A stretch of 64,000 bases of DNA from Azospirillum sp. B510 (GCF_000010725.1 NC_013857.1:490001-554000); one strand, 5' to 3'. Positions 18,464 through 27,141 are shown, numbered from the stretch's first letter. Translations and numbers: made by a program. Notes: generated from the sequence alone by a model not told the origin.

Positions 18464-18516
18464 GATTTTATGCCCCCATAGGATCCCCCCCGATCTTCAC
18501 AACGGAGGAGCCTGCC

Positions 18517-19353
18517 ATGACCACCATTCTGGACTCCACACCACCAGACCGCCTCAGAATTCTCGCCACCGCAGAAAATGCGATCGCAGGCCTTGGCAAT
18601 TCCGACTTCGGCAATGAAGTCAGCGCCGCATTCCATAGGGAACGCGCCTCCATACAGAAGGTGGAGGAGTGCTTTGAAAAACTGACGTCGCGAGCGTGGT
18701 CGCGCCCAGTTCTGGAGCGCTTCTTCCACGCATGGCGCGACACCCACCTCACGTCCAATGCTGTTGCGGCCATGACATGCCGCCTCATGGCGCTGGCAGA
18801 GCAAGCCGAGGGGCAGCCGGATCGCGCCGTTGCCTTCTTTAGTGCGGCTTCGGAAACCGGGAAAATCATTCACGAGGATCTGGGACTTTGCGGAGAAGCC
18901 CATGCGGAGCTTTACTATCGCCTTGCCACCAACGTTTGTGAGGGAGATGAATGGGAACGACGCCGAAACCGGGTTCCCAGTGCTTTCGAGTTTCGCAAAT
19001 GGGTTCTGCACCAGCGCGTAATCGCCCAAGACATCCAAGACGGACTTGAGACGACCATCGCATCGGAAATCTATAATCATGGGGAATATACGTTTGCCGC
19101 TCCCCTGTTCGCTCCATGGCTAGCCCGCGAATTTGGCTTTACGGATCAACAGGTTAAGCGTGATCTGGCCTATATCGTCGTTCATACGGGAGACACGGAA
19201 AGCGGTCATTTCCGTCACGGCGTCCAGGCCCTGGAATATTATTGCTATGGCGCGCAGGTCACGCCCGATCCCATTCGACTGGGCGCGCGTTGCTCAGACT
19301 ATCTCCGTCGCGTTGGTGATGCTTTTGCTGGCATTTCCGCAAGGTTGAATTGA
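18517..19353 (+). CDS. Putative heme-oxygenase-like diiron oxidase (TenA/PqqC/CADD-like fold)
   Basis: A 278-residue all-helical soluble protein, start ATG 18517 with a GGAGGAG Shine-Dalgarno. Its pattern resembles the heme-oxygenase-like diiron oxidase (HDO) superfamily, which includes UndA, BesC, SznF and CADD. Candidate metal ligands are E120 and H129 in a HEDLG...EAHAELYY helix (E-x8-H; known HDOs show E-x2 to E-x9-H), an acidic residue in IASEIYNHGE (E184 or E190), and H223, E228 and H231 in VVHTGDTESGHFRHGVQAL, near the family's H/E-x3-D-x2-H helix. These enzymes activate O2 for C-C cleavage, desaturation or N-oxidation of small molecules. Flanked by a GntR regulator and an MFS transporter, it is probably the catalytic core of a small acquired pathway. 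Assignment rests on motif spacing only. Confidence 0.5.
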   Translation: MTTILDSTPPDRLRILATAENAIAGLGNSDFGNEVSAAFHRERASIQKVEECFEKLTSRAWSRPVLERFFHAWRDTHLTSNAVAAMTCRLMALAEQAEGQPDRAVAFFSAASETGKIIHEDLGLCGEAHAELYYRLATNVCEGDEWERRRNRVPSAFEFRKWVLHQRVIAQDIQDGLETTIASEIYNHGEYTFAAPLFAPWLAREFGFTDQQVKRDLAYIVVHTGDTESGHFRHGVQALEYYCYGAQVTPDPIRLGARCSDYLRRVGDAFAGISARLN

Positions 19354-19367
19354 AATAACATTGAGAG

Positions 19368-19409
19368 ATAGCGCTGCGCTCGGGACCATCAGCACGGCGC
19401 TATTCTTTT
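19368..19409 (+). terminator. Hairpin plus T-rich tail between oxidase-like and MFS genes
   Basis: ATAGCGC (19368-19374) and GCGCTAT (19397-19403) form a stem followed by TCTTTT. It looks like a weak terminator or attenuator inside the two-gene unit. Confidence 0.4.
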
Positions 19410-19428
19410 AAATACATGGGACAATGCG

Positions 19429-20643
19429 ATGCGAGAAAGAGTGCAATTTTTGTTTAATAGAAACACCACCGCTTATCGCTGGGTTATCCTCATTGTTTCC
19501 ACTATTTCTCAGGCAAGCGCATCATTTGCTTCCCAAGGCATTGGTATTCTCTCTGGCTTCTTGCAAGAGAGTCTAAAGCTGAATGCACTTGAAGTTGGAC
19601 TTTTGATCACAGCCTCCGGCGCCGCCGCCATCCCCGGTCTGCTTGTCGTCGGAAACCTTCTTGACCGCCAGAGTGAGCGGCACATCATCGGCTTGGGGGC
19701 CTTTGTCATCGCGTTGGGCATGGTTGGCGCAGCCTATGCGTCCAATTTCCATGTTCTTTTGGCAGGGCTTTTCGTGATGGGAATTGGATACAGCACCGCT
19801 CAACCCGGCGGCAGCAAGGCGATCTCGTCCTGGTTCCCGAAGAACCAGCGCGGCTTGGCGATGGGCATCCGCCAAGCTGGCCTGCCTTTGGGAGGCGCGG
19901 TCGCGGCCGGCATTCTCCCGATGATCACGGCGCGTTTCGATTGGCGGGCGGCCTTCGTCGTCAGCGCCGTCGTCGCGCTTGGAGGAGGCGTCCTCTTTGC
20001 GTGCTTCTACAAATCGCCCCCCGCGTCGGTCGCCTCACCAGCCGCAAGACCACCGACAACATTGTCCTATCTCGTGGCGATGCTTCGGCAACCTTACATG
20101 AGACGCATCATGTGGTCCGGCGCCAGCCTTGTCATGGCGCAGTATGGAATACTGATCTTCATGGTGATATATTTCAAGGAATCTCTGGGACTTTCACTTC
20201 AATATGGAACAGTACTTCTGCTTTCGTGCCAAGTTTCTGGCGCATGTGGACGGGTATTTCTTGCGGGGTGGAGTGATCATTCCCGAGCTGGACGTTTGCT
20301 CCCAATAATAACAAGTATGGGAGCCGTCATCGCTGGCTTCGTCGTTCTGCTGTTCTTGCCAACGAACACACCATATCCAGTCCTGCTGCTGATCGCGGTC
20401 TGGCTTGGCTTTTTTGGGTTTGGCTGGTACGGACCTTGGGTTGCTTATGTGTCTGAATCCGCGCCGCCCGATCGCGTTGGGTTGGCGATTGGTACGGCAA
20501 TGGCTGTCAACCAAATCTCTATCATCGGCACGCCTCCATTGCTGGGGCTGCTGTGCGATGCGTCAGGAACCTATGCGGCACCTTGGGCGTTGCTGATAGT
20601 GTGCCTCGGCGCTTCCCTGCTTATCTGTCTGAGGAAAACATGA
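19429..20643 (+). CDS. MFS transporter of the GntR/oxidase cassette
   Basis: A 404-residue major-facilitator protein with about 12 membrane helices. The loop 2-3 motif is present in variant form (GNLLDRQSERHIIG), and TM4-TM5 carry GYSTAQPGGSKAISSWFPKNQRGLAMGIRQAG, the pattern seen in oxalate/formate-antiporter-like and cyanate/aromatic-acid carriers (CynX/NimT and OFA-like). It should move a small organic anion or amine across the inner membrane. It lies 75 bases downstream of the oxidase-like gene on the same strand and has the same lower GC content, so it probably imports the oxidase substrate or exports its product. Confidence 0.88.
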   Translation: MRERVQFLFNRNTTAYRWVILIVSTISQASASFASQGIGILSGFLQESLKLNALEVGLLITASGAAAIPGLLVVGNLLDRQSERHIIGLGAFVIALGMVGAAYASNFHVLLAGLFVMGIGYSTAQPGGSKAISSWFPKNQRGLAMGIRQAGLPLGGAVAAGILPMITARFDWRAAFVVSAVVALGGGVLFACFYKSPPASVASPAARPPTTLSYLVAMLRQPYMRRIMWSGASLVMAQYGILIFMVIYFKESLGLSLQYGTVLLLSCQVSGACGRVFLAGWSDHSRAGRLLPIITSMGAVIAGFVVLLFLPTNTPYPVLLLIAVWLGFFGFGWYGPWVAYVSESAPPDRVGLAIGTAMAVNQISIIGTPPLLGLLCDASGTYAAPWALLIVCLGASLLICLRKT

Positions 20644-20844
20644 ACCGCTCCGGAATTGCCGGAACACCGTTCGAACACCTCGACAAGCCAGCCCCGATCA
20701 CCGGTCAGTGGCCCTGAAGATCGAACAGCCCCGGTTTTGTCCACCCGTGCGACGCCCACCTTCAGCATTCAAGCCAGGGGAAACACCATCCATCGGAGCA
20801 GGCCGCATTCTCAATGCTCCCGCTCCGACGGCGGACGATGAAAT

Positions 20845-23004
20845 TTACAGTGCCGCCTTCACCTGACGGCGACGCGCATGCAGCACCGGCTCGGTGTAGC
20901 CATTCGGCTGGACGCGGCCCTTGAACACCAGATCGCAGGCAGCCTGGAAGGCGATGCTGCCGTCGAAATCGCCGGCCATCGGCTTGTAGAGCGGATCGCC
21001 GGCATTCTGCTTGTCGACGACGGCGGCCATGCGCTTCATGACCTCCATCACCTGGGCCTCGGTGCAGATGCCGTGATGCAGCCAGTTGGCGATGTGCTGG
21101 CTGGAGATGCGCAGGGTGGCGCGGTCCTCCATCAGCCCGACATCATGGATGTCCGGCACCTTGGAACAGCCCACACCCTGGTCGATCCAGCGCACCACAT
21201 AGCCGAGGATGCCCTGGGCGTTGTTCTCCAACTCCTGCCGGATTTCGTCCTCCGACCAGTTGGGGCGGTCGGCGAGCGGGATGGTCAGGATGTCGGACAG
21301 GGCGGCGGCCTGACGCTTGGCCAGCTGGTCCTGCACCTCGGCCACATTCACCGCGTGATAGTGGGTGGCGTGCAGGGTGGCGGCGGTCGGCGACGGCACC
21401 CAGGCGGTATTGGCGCCGGCCTTCGGGTGGCCGATCTTGGCGACCAGCATGTCGGCCATCAGGTCCGGCATCGCCCACATGCCCTTGCCGATCTGGGCGC
21501 GGCCCTTCAGCCCGGCGCGCAAGCCGACATCGACATTGTTGTCCTCATAGGCGGAAATCCACTTGGTGGCCTTCATCGCCGCCTTGCGGACGACCGGTCC
21601 GGCCTCCATCGAGGTGTGGATCTCGTCGCCGGTGCGGTCGAGGAAACCCGTGTTGATGAAGACAACGCGGTCCTTGGCGGCGCGGATGCATTCCTTGAGG
21701 TTGACGGTGGTGCGCCGCTCCTCGTCCATGATGCCGACCTTGAGGGTGTTGCGGGCGATACCCAGCAGATCCTCGACCCGGCCGAACAGCTCGTCGGTGA
21801 AGGCGACCTCTTCGGGGCCATGCATCTTCGGCTTCACGATGTAGACCGAGCCGGCGCGGCTGTTGCGCAGCCCCCCATCAGCCTTCAGATCATGCAAGGC
21901 GATCAGCGAGGTGAAGACGCCGTCGAGGATGCCTTCCGGCGCCTCGCTGCCATCGGACAGCTTGACCATGTCGATGGTCATCAGGTGGCCGACATTGCGG
22001 ACCAGCAGCAGGCTGCGGCCATGCAGGGTGACGCTTCCGGCCGGGGTGGTGTAGACGCGGTCGGGGTTCAGCTTGCGGACGATGGTCTTGTCGCCCTTGG
22101 GGAAGCTGGCCTCCAGCGTGCCCTTCATCAGGCCGAGCCAGTTGCGGTAGGCGACGACCTTGTCCTCCGCATCGACGGCGGCGACGGAATCCTCGCAGTC
22201 CTGAATGGTGGACAGCGCGGCTTCCAGCACCACGTCGGCGATGCCGGCGACATCGCTCTTGCCGATGACACTGTCGCGGTCGATGCGGATTTCGATGTGG
22301 GTACCGTTCTGGACCAGCAGCACCGCCGACGGCGCCGACGCCTCGCCCTGCCAGCCGACGAAGGCGGCCTTGTCCTTCAGGCCGGTCTTGCCGCCGTCCT
22401 TCAGCGTCACAACCAGCGCACCGCCCTCGACCGCATAGCCCGCGGCGTCGGCATGGCTGCCCTCGGCCAGCGGAACGCTGTCGTCGAGGAACTTGCGGGC
22501 CCAGGCGATCACCTGCGCGCCACGGGCGGCGTCATAGCCGCCGGCCGCCGGGGCGCCGGGGATGGCGTCGGTGCCGTACAGCGCGTCATACAGGCTGCCC
22601 CAGCGGGCGTTGGCGGCGTTCAGGGCATAGCGGGCATTGGTGATCGGCACCACCAGCTGGGGACCGGCGAGATAGGCGATCTCCGGATCGACATTGGCGG
22701 TGGCGACGGCGAAGTCGCCACCTTCCGGCACCAGATAGCCGATCCGGCGCAGGAAGGATTCGTATTCGGCCGGATCGAAGAGCTTGCCGCGACGGGCGGC
22801 ATGCCAGTCATCAATCTGCGCCTGCAGGCTGTCGCGCTTGTCGAGCAGGGCCTTGTTGCGCGGCGCCAGCTCGTGCAGGAGCTGGTCGAGGCCGGTCCAG
22901 AGACGGTCGGCGTCGACACCGGTCCCCGGCAGCGCCTCGTCATTGATGAAGTCGTACAGCGGTCGGGCGATGTCGAGGCCACCGCGGCGGATCCAGTTGC
23001 TCAT
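20845..23004 (-). CDS. glcB: Malate synthase G
   Basis: A 719-residue monomeric malate synthase (isoform G length about 720). The opening IRRGGLDIARPLYDFINDEALPG and the TIM-barrel blocks VRNVGHLMTIDMV, SVYIVKPKMHGPEEVAF, GIMDEERRTTVNLKECI and FINTGFLDRTGDEIHTSMEAGP are typical, as is the C-terminal GVGCSKVPDIHDVGLMEDRATLRIS with the catalytic Asp region. It condenses glyoxylate with acetyl-CoA to malate, closing the glyoxylate shunt or using glycolate-derived glyoxylate. No aceA or glc genes adjoin it. Monocistronic on the minus strand. Confidence 0.97.
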   Translation of the reverse strand: MSNWIRRGGLDIARPLYDFINDEALPGTGVDADRLWTGLDQLLHELAPRNKALLDKRDSLQAQIDDWHAARRGKLFDPAEYESFLRRIGYLVPEGGDFAVATANVDPEIAYLAGPQLVVPITNARYALNAANARWGSLYDALYGTDAIPGAPAAGGYDAARGAQVIAWARKFLDDSVPLAEGSHADAAGYAVEGGALVVTLKDGGKTGLKDKAAFVGWQGEASAPSAVLLVQNGTHIEIRIDRDSVIGKSDVAGIADVVLEAALSTIQDCEDSVAAVDAEDKVVAYRNWLGLMKGTLEASFPKGDKTIVRKLNPDRVYTTPAGSVTLHGRSLLLVRNVGHLMTIDMVKLSDGSEAPEGILDGVFTSLIALHDLKADGGLRNSRAGSVYIVKPKMHGPEEVAFTDELFGRVEDLLGIARNTLKVGIMDEERRTTVNLKECIRAAKDRVVFINTGFLDRTGDEIHTSMEAGPVVRKAAMKATKWISAYEDNNVDVGLRAGLKGRAQIGKGMWAMPDLMADMLVAKIGHPKAGANTAWVPSPTAATLHATHYHAVNVAEVQDQLAKRQAAALSDILTIPLADRPNWSEDEIRQELENNAQGILGYVVRWIDQGVGCSKVPDIHDVGLMEDRATLRISSQHIANWLHHGICTEAQVMEVMKRMAAVVDKQNAGDPLYKPMAGDFDGSIAFQAACDLVFKGRVQPNGYTEPVLHARRRQVKAAL

Positions 23005-23163
23005 CTCGTTGCTTGTCCCATTCTCTTGCGCTCGGTTCGCAGACTCCTCTCCGGGAGTCTTGATGAACGGTTATCGCGTCTTCCGCGCGAGCCGGTCAAC
23101 ATAATGTGGCACCGCAGCGTATGGAGAAATGGTAGCAGGCGAGACATGCCGGCCGACACCCGG

Positions 23164-24345
23164 TCAGGCCAGCAGATCGAGCGCTGCGGCCGGCTGGGCA
23201 GCTGAACCGGCCAGTGATGAAACGGCGGAGATTCCCGCAGTGTCCCGGCCCTGCGCATCGCCATTGGGGTCGCCACGAGCCAGCAGCCCGGTCACCCCGA
23301 GCGCGTCGCCGGATCCGAACGCCGCGGCGCGCAGGGCGTTGACCTCCTTCTGGGCGGCATCGACCATCTTGTCGTCGGCCTTGAAGCCCTCCCGCCGCTC
23401 GCGCCGCCGCTTTTCCGACTCATCCAGCATGTTGGCGGCCTTCGCTTCGCCGATGATCCGCTTGGAGGCCGCGAGCACCTTCTCCACCCGCTGTCCGAAG
23501 GCGTCGGCTTCGCGATAGCGCGACATCTTCATGGCATTGTCAGCCATCAGCTGCTGGATCATGGCGTTGCGGCCACCGGAGCCGGCAGCCGCGCCAGCGA
23601 CCGGCGGACTGGCCCCGGCCAGTCCGCCACCATCCAGGCCGGACAGCACATCCCGCACCAGCCGGTCGATGTCCCCCGGCAGCTTGCCTTCCTGTCCCGC
23701 CGTCTCCGCCGCCCCATCGGCCTGCGCCCCGACATCGGCGGTGATCGGAATGGCCGCACCTTCAGCCGACCCGCCGGCCGCCTGACTATCGGCCGCCGAT
23801 GTCCCCTCCCCCGTCGAAATACCGATGGTCAGCGTCACTTCGGTCTGTTGCAGGGTCAGGCTGGTGGTGCTGCGGGTGATCGTCGTCTCTGACGACAGCA
23901 TGCCGCCGCCGGCGGCGCTGTCACCGGGAAGCCCCATGTCCGCCGCCGCCTTGATGCCGGCGCCATATTCCTTGGCGGCGCGCCCCGCCTCACGCGCCAG
24001 TTGCGCCGCCTGCCGGGCCAGGGCCGCCAGTTTCTGCGGATCGCCCTGGGCGAAACGCATGGCCAGCTTCAACTCCTCGATTCTGCGTTCGACCTGCTCC
24101 AGCCGGGCGGCGGCGGCGGCCTTGGGTCCGCCGACCCGCCTCGCCTCCTCCAGCGCCGCCTGTGCCGAGGCGTGGTCGCTTTGCCATTTGGCGGAGAGCT
24201 GGGTGAGAGCCTGCGCACGCTCCGCCTTCTGGGCGAGCTGACCCTTGGCGTCCTTCGCCTCCAGCTCCTTCTCCCAGGGCTTCTTCGCCTGTTGCAGCTT
24301 GAAAAGACCGGACTGGCCGTCGGCCACCACGTTGAAGACGCTCAT
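23164..24345 (-). CDS. Hypothetical coiled-coil protein
   Basis: A 393-residue protein that I do not recognise. Start at 24345 (MSVFNVVADGQSGLFKLQQ) after a GGAGGGTGG ribosome-binding site. Residues 15-160 are rich in Ala, Lys, Glu and Gln and should form long helices or a coiled coil (AKDAKGQLAQKAERAQALTQ). The middle, about 170-280, is Thr/Ser/Gly-rich and disordered (SSETTITRSTTSLTLQQTEV). The C-terminal part is again charged and helical. No signal peptide is evident. It is divergent from the YqjD-like operon. The layout of helical ends and disordered centre resembles rod- or export-associated proteins, but no function is claimed. Confidence 0.65.
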   Translation of the reverse strand: MSVFNVVADGQSGLFKLQQAKKPWEKELEAKDAKGQLAQKAERAQALTQLSAKWQSDHASAQAALEEARRVGGPKAAAAARLEQVERRIEELKLAMRFAQGDPQKLAALARQAAQLAREAGRAAKEYGAGIKAAADMGLPGDSAAGGGMLSSETTITRSTTSLTLQQTEVTLTIGISTGEGTSAADSQAAGGSAEGAAIPITADVGAQADGAAETAGQEGKLPGDIDRLVRDVLSGLDGGGLAGASPPVAGAAAGSGGRNAMIQQLMADNAMKMSRYREADAFGQRVEKVLAASKRIIGEAKAANMLDESEKRRRERREGFKADDKMVDAAQKEVNALRAAAFGSGDALGVTGLLARGDPNGDAQGRDTAGISAVSSLAGSAAQPAAALDLLA

Positions 24346-24435
24346 GCCGCCACCCTCCGGTCCGGCCGCACCAGGAAATTCTCGGCAAAGTTTAACACAA
24401 TTACGGCGGCTGTCCATTTCGCACGGCACGGGCGT

Positions 24436-24461
24436 GGAACCCCGACGGCATTACCGGTGTT
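24436..24461 (+). promoter_or_regulatory. Candidate EcfG (general stress) promoter
   Basis: GGAAC at 24436-24440 is followed after 17 bases by TGTT at 24458-24461, one mismatch from the alphaproteobacterial EcfG consensus GGAAC-N16/17-CGTT. It lies about 92 bases upstream of the first gene of a stress-membrane-type operon. Confidence 0.4.
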
Positions 24462-24552
24462 TCATGTCGCGACAACCGAGTCCGCAACGGGCGGTGCGAG
24501 GCCGCGGACGCGGAGCCACGGAACACCGGAATCCCCGAGGAGGAAAGAGAAG

Positions 24553-25434
24553 ATGCCGAACAGCGACATGACCGGCACCGGCGGACCGACCCCGACCGGC
24601 TCCACCCCCGGAAGCAGTGTGTCGGGCGGGCACGACAGCGCCGATGACCTGAAGAAGACGGCCGAGCGCGCGGCCGGGGATGTGATGTCCGCCGGGCGGG
24701 AGACGTTGGGCGACGCCCAGGGCCGCATCCGTTCCCTGCTGGAGCACCAGACCGGCCGCGCCGCCGGCCAGTTGGACGGAGTCGCCAACGCCCTGCACAA
24801 GGCGGCCGAGCAGTTGACCCGGGAAAATGGCGGCGTGGTCGCCGATTATGCCGAACAGGCCGCCGGCCGGGTCGAACGCGTCGCCGACATGCTGCGCGAC
24901 GCCACCGTCGATGACATCGTCGGCGAGGTCGAAAGCGTCGCCCGCCGCCAGCCCGAGCTGTTCATCGGGGCCGCCTTCGCCATCGGTTTCCTCGCCGCCC
25001 GCTTCATCAAAAGCTCCGGCGAGCGCAGACTGCATCGCGCCCCGACCTCCCGCCACGGCACGGCCCACCCGGCGCAAAGCGTGCGGAGCACCCGCGGCGT
25101 GACGGCAGGCTTGACCGGCGGCATCGCCGAGCCGGTCAGTCGCAGCACTCCGCCCCGCAGTGCGGACACCCCGGCCACCGGTTCTTCCGGCCCCCTGACC
25201 GCCCCGCCGACCGACCGGAAGGATCCGGAGCGCGGATCGGATCGGCCGGGTGAACCGAAACCGGCCGCCGGCCGCATCGGCATGCCATTGTCCAGCGCGC
25301 CGGCCCCGGTGACGGGCCGCGGTTCTCCGACCTCGGCGGATACGGCGCTTGGCACCAGCACGGCCGGTAGCGCCGGCAGCGGCGTGAATGCCGGCACCAC
25401 TTCCGTCCCCCAGCCGCAGGGGCCGCGCCCATGA
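24553..25434 (+). CDS. Membrane-anchored DUF883/YqjD-like protein with long disordered tail
   Basis: A 293-residue protein beginning at ATG 24553 with a GAGGAAAG Shine-Dalgarno. Residues 30-135 form amphipathic helices rich in Ala, Asp, Glu and Arg (DDLKKTAERAAGDVMSAGRE, EQAAGRVERVADMLRDATVD). A single membrane helix follows (PELFIGAAFAIGFLAARFI, about 138-156), then a 130-residue Pro/Thr/Ser/Gly-rich disordered tail. The head resembles E. coli YqjD/ElaB and alphaproteobacterial 'nutrient deprivation-induced' proteins. It is the first of three genes; its stop overlaps the next start by four bases (ATGA). Confidence 0.7.
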   Translation: MPNSDMTGTGGPTPTGSTPGSSVSGGHDSADDLKKTAERAAGDVMSAGRETLGDAQGRIRSLLEHQTGRAAGQLDGVANALHKAAEQLTRENGGVVADYAEQAAGRVERVADMLRDATVDDIVGEVESVARRQPELFIGAAFAIGFLAARFIKSSGERRLHRAPTSRHGTAHPAQSVRSTRGVTAGLTGGIAEPVSRSTPPRSADTPATGSSGPLTAPPTDRKDPERGSDRPGEPKPAAGRIGMPLSSAPAPVTGRGSPTSADTALGTSTAGSAGSGVNAGTTSVPQPQGPRP

Positions 25435-25856
25435 GCACCGCGGAGAACCGCTATGACGAGCAGCGGGATCCACGGCAGGACCGGCCTCTCGCCGGTCTGT
25501 TCGCCGATCTCGCCCGCGAATCCGCCAACCTCGCCAGATCCGAAATCGCCTTGGCGAAGGCCGAGTTGACCGGCAAGGCCAGCGAGGCCGCCGGTGGCAT
25601 GGCCTTCATCGCCATCGGCGGCATGATCGCCTTCGCCGGCATCCTGACCCTCCTCGCCGCCGCGGTTCTCGGCCTTTCCAGCGTCCTGGCACCGTGGCTG
25701 TCGGCCCTGATCGTCGGCGTTGCGGTCCTGCTGGTCGGCGGCATCCTGGCCTATGTCGGCAAGAGCCGGCTTAGTCCCGCCAACCTCCGTCCCCGCCGCA
25801 CGATGAACACGCTGGAGGAGGATAAACGGTGGGCCAAATCCCAGCTTGCCCGCTGA
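25431..25856 (+). CDS. Phage-holin-3_6-fold (YqjE-like) membrane protein
   Basis: A 141-residue inner-membrane protein. The N-terminus carries LFADLARESANLARSEIALAKAEL, diagnostic of the Actinobacteriophage-holin/YqjE family (PF07332 type), followed by two long membrane helices (about 58-85 and 88-110). Despite the family name there is no prophage here. It is translationally coupled to the YqjD-like gene and followed after nine bases by the DUF3618 gene, reproducing the yqjD-yqjE-type stress cluster. Confidence 0.82.
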   Translation: MSTAENRYDEQRDPRQDRPLAGLFADLARESANLARSEIALAKAELTGKASEAAGGMAFIAIGGMIAFAGILTLLAAAVLGLSSVLAPWLSALIVGVAVLLVGGILAYVGKSRLSPANLRPRRTMNTLEEDKRWAKSQLAR

Positions 25857-25865
25857 GGCCGGCGG

Positions 25866-26846
25866 ATGACTGAAGACGGACGAAAACCCGCAGCCGGACC
25901 GCGGACTCTCGACGCCCTGGAGGGCGACATCCGCGCCAGCCGTGCACGAATCGGCAGCACCATCGAAGCGTTGCGCGACCGCGCATCCCGTCTGCGCGGC
26001 AGGCGGACACGATGGTCTCCCCAAGATCAGATGGAGGATTCGATGAAACACACCTATTCGCCGTCCACTCCCGACAGCGCCTCCCGGCGCTCCGACCCGC
26101 GCCAGAGCGACCGCGACGTGAGCGGCCAGACCGCTCGGCACAGGCGCTCGGAATTCCGGTCCTCGGGGTCGATGCTGGACAGCGTCGCCGGCAACCCGAT
26201 TCCGCTGGCCCTGGTCGGCATCGGCCTCGGCTGGCTGGCCTTGTCAAGCACCGGATACGACCGCCGGATCGCCCGTTCAAGCACCATCCGCTCCGCCCGC
26301 CATCGCGTGGAGGACGCGGTGGAATATGCCCGCGAGACGCTGAATGATGCCGCCGGCGGAGTCCGCGACGCCGCCGGTTCCGCCTATGACAGCGCGGCCG
26401 AAACCGCCGGCAGCCTGATGGGCGGTTCGGGCAATGACCAGGGGTTCGGCCAGGCGGGCCGGTCCTACGCAAGCCGCGGCATGTCGCGGCTGTCCGCCAT
26501 GGCGCCGTCCACCGACCATCTGCGTCATCGCGCGCACGACATGACGGCGGGCTTCTGGGATCTGGTGGAGGAGCATCCGATCGTCGCCGGCGCCATGGGC
26601 GTGGCGTTGGGTGCCGCCATCGGCGCCGCCCTGCCCGCTACCCGCTATGAGAGGCGGTGGGTCGGCGACTATGCCGACGAAGCGACCGAACGCGCCAAGG
26701 CCCTTGCCATGGATGCGCTCGACCGCGGCACCCGCGCCGCCCAGGCGGCCGCCCAGACCGTCGTCGAGTCCGCGAAGGAAGACGTGCGCGATGTCGTGTC
26801 GGAAGCCACCAGCGCCGCCCGTGACGAGGTGAGGAAGCCGGGCTGA
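25866..26846 (+). CDS. DUF3618/DUF883-like membrane-anchored protein
   Basis: A 326-residue protein. Residues 13-45 fit DUF3618 (LDALEGDIRASRARIGSTIEALRDRAS). A Ser/Arg-rich linker leads to two weak membrane or amphipathic helices (NPIPLALVGIGLGWLALSST near 110, and EEHPIVAGAMGVALGAAIGAAL near 240). Long Ala/Glu/Asp/Arg helices surround these, with repeated heptad-like phrases (RHRVEDAVEYARETLNDAAG, AAQTVVESAKEDVRDVVSEA). Probably a stress-related envelope organiser like YqjD, acting with the two preceding genes. It is last in the operon and followed by an intrinsic terminator. Confidence 0.75.
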   Translation: MTEDGRKPAAGPRTLDALEGDIRASRARIGSTIEALRDRASRLRGRRTRWSPQDQMEDSMKHTYSPSTPDSASRRSDPRQSDRDVSGQTARHRRSEFRSSGSMLDSVAGNPIPLALVGIGLGWLALSSTGYDRRIARSSTIRSARHRVEDAVEYARETLNDAAGGVRDAAGSAYDSAAETAGSLMGGSGNDQGFGQAGRSYASRGMSRLSAMAPSTDHLRHRAHDMTAGFWDLVEEHPIVAGAMGVALGAAIGAALPATRYERRWVGDYADEATERAKALAMDALDRGTRAAQAAAQTVVESAKEDVRDVVSEATSAARDEVRKPG

Positions 26847-26872
26847 TCCTTCCGCTCCACCCGCCGGGAGCG

Positions 26873-26901
26873 ACCCCGCGCCTGCCCGGCGCGGGGTTTT
26901 C
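26873..26901 (+). terminator. Intrinsic terminator of the YqjD-like operon
   Basis: ACCCCGCGCC and GGCGCGGGGT form a perfect 10-bp stem with a TGCCC loop, followed by TTTTCC. It lies 27 bases after the DUF3618 gene. Confidence 0.85.
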
Positions 26902-27122
26902 CGTTTCCGCTTCCGGCTTTCCACACTCAGGCGCGACAAACTGTCGCGTTCTCGCCATTTCACCCGTCCTTGGCTGTAGCGTGGCGATGGAAGCGGCGCT
27001 ATAACCAAGTTGGCTTGGCGGGTATTCCCGGCAAATCAGCCATGCAGGCCGGCGGAACCCGCTGGCAACCCGCTGACGGCCAGTGCTTTTATCGATAAAC
27101 GCCCCTTGCCCCCCGGAGCAAT

Positions 27123-27141
27123 CAGGACTAAATTGGTCCTG
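27123..27141. promoter_or_regulatory. Candidate Rrf2/IscR-type operator of the suf operon
   Basis: CAGGACTAAATTGGTCCTG is a 19-bp near-palindrome with perfect 6-bp arms and an AT-rich centre, close in style to Rrf2/IscR sites (GACTAAAT-type half sites). It lies 33 bases upstream of the Rrf2 gene, where it would overlap the promoter and allow Fe-S-dependent autoregulation of the whole operon. Confidence 0.6.

Noticed and set aside
17630..20845. Genomic island with integrase or attachment sites
   Set aside because: Composition suggests transfer, but no integrase, tRNA or flanking direct repeat was found, so only a transferred cassette is claimed.
20878..23205. Long plus-strand open frame opposite glcB
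   Set aside because: Antisense shadow of malate synthase G with no recognisable motif.
25431..25856. Prophage remnant suggested by a holin-family name
   Set aside because: The protein is a YqjE-like membrane protein in a stress operon; no other phage gene is near.
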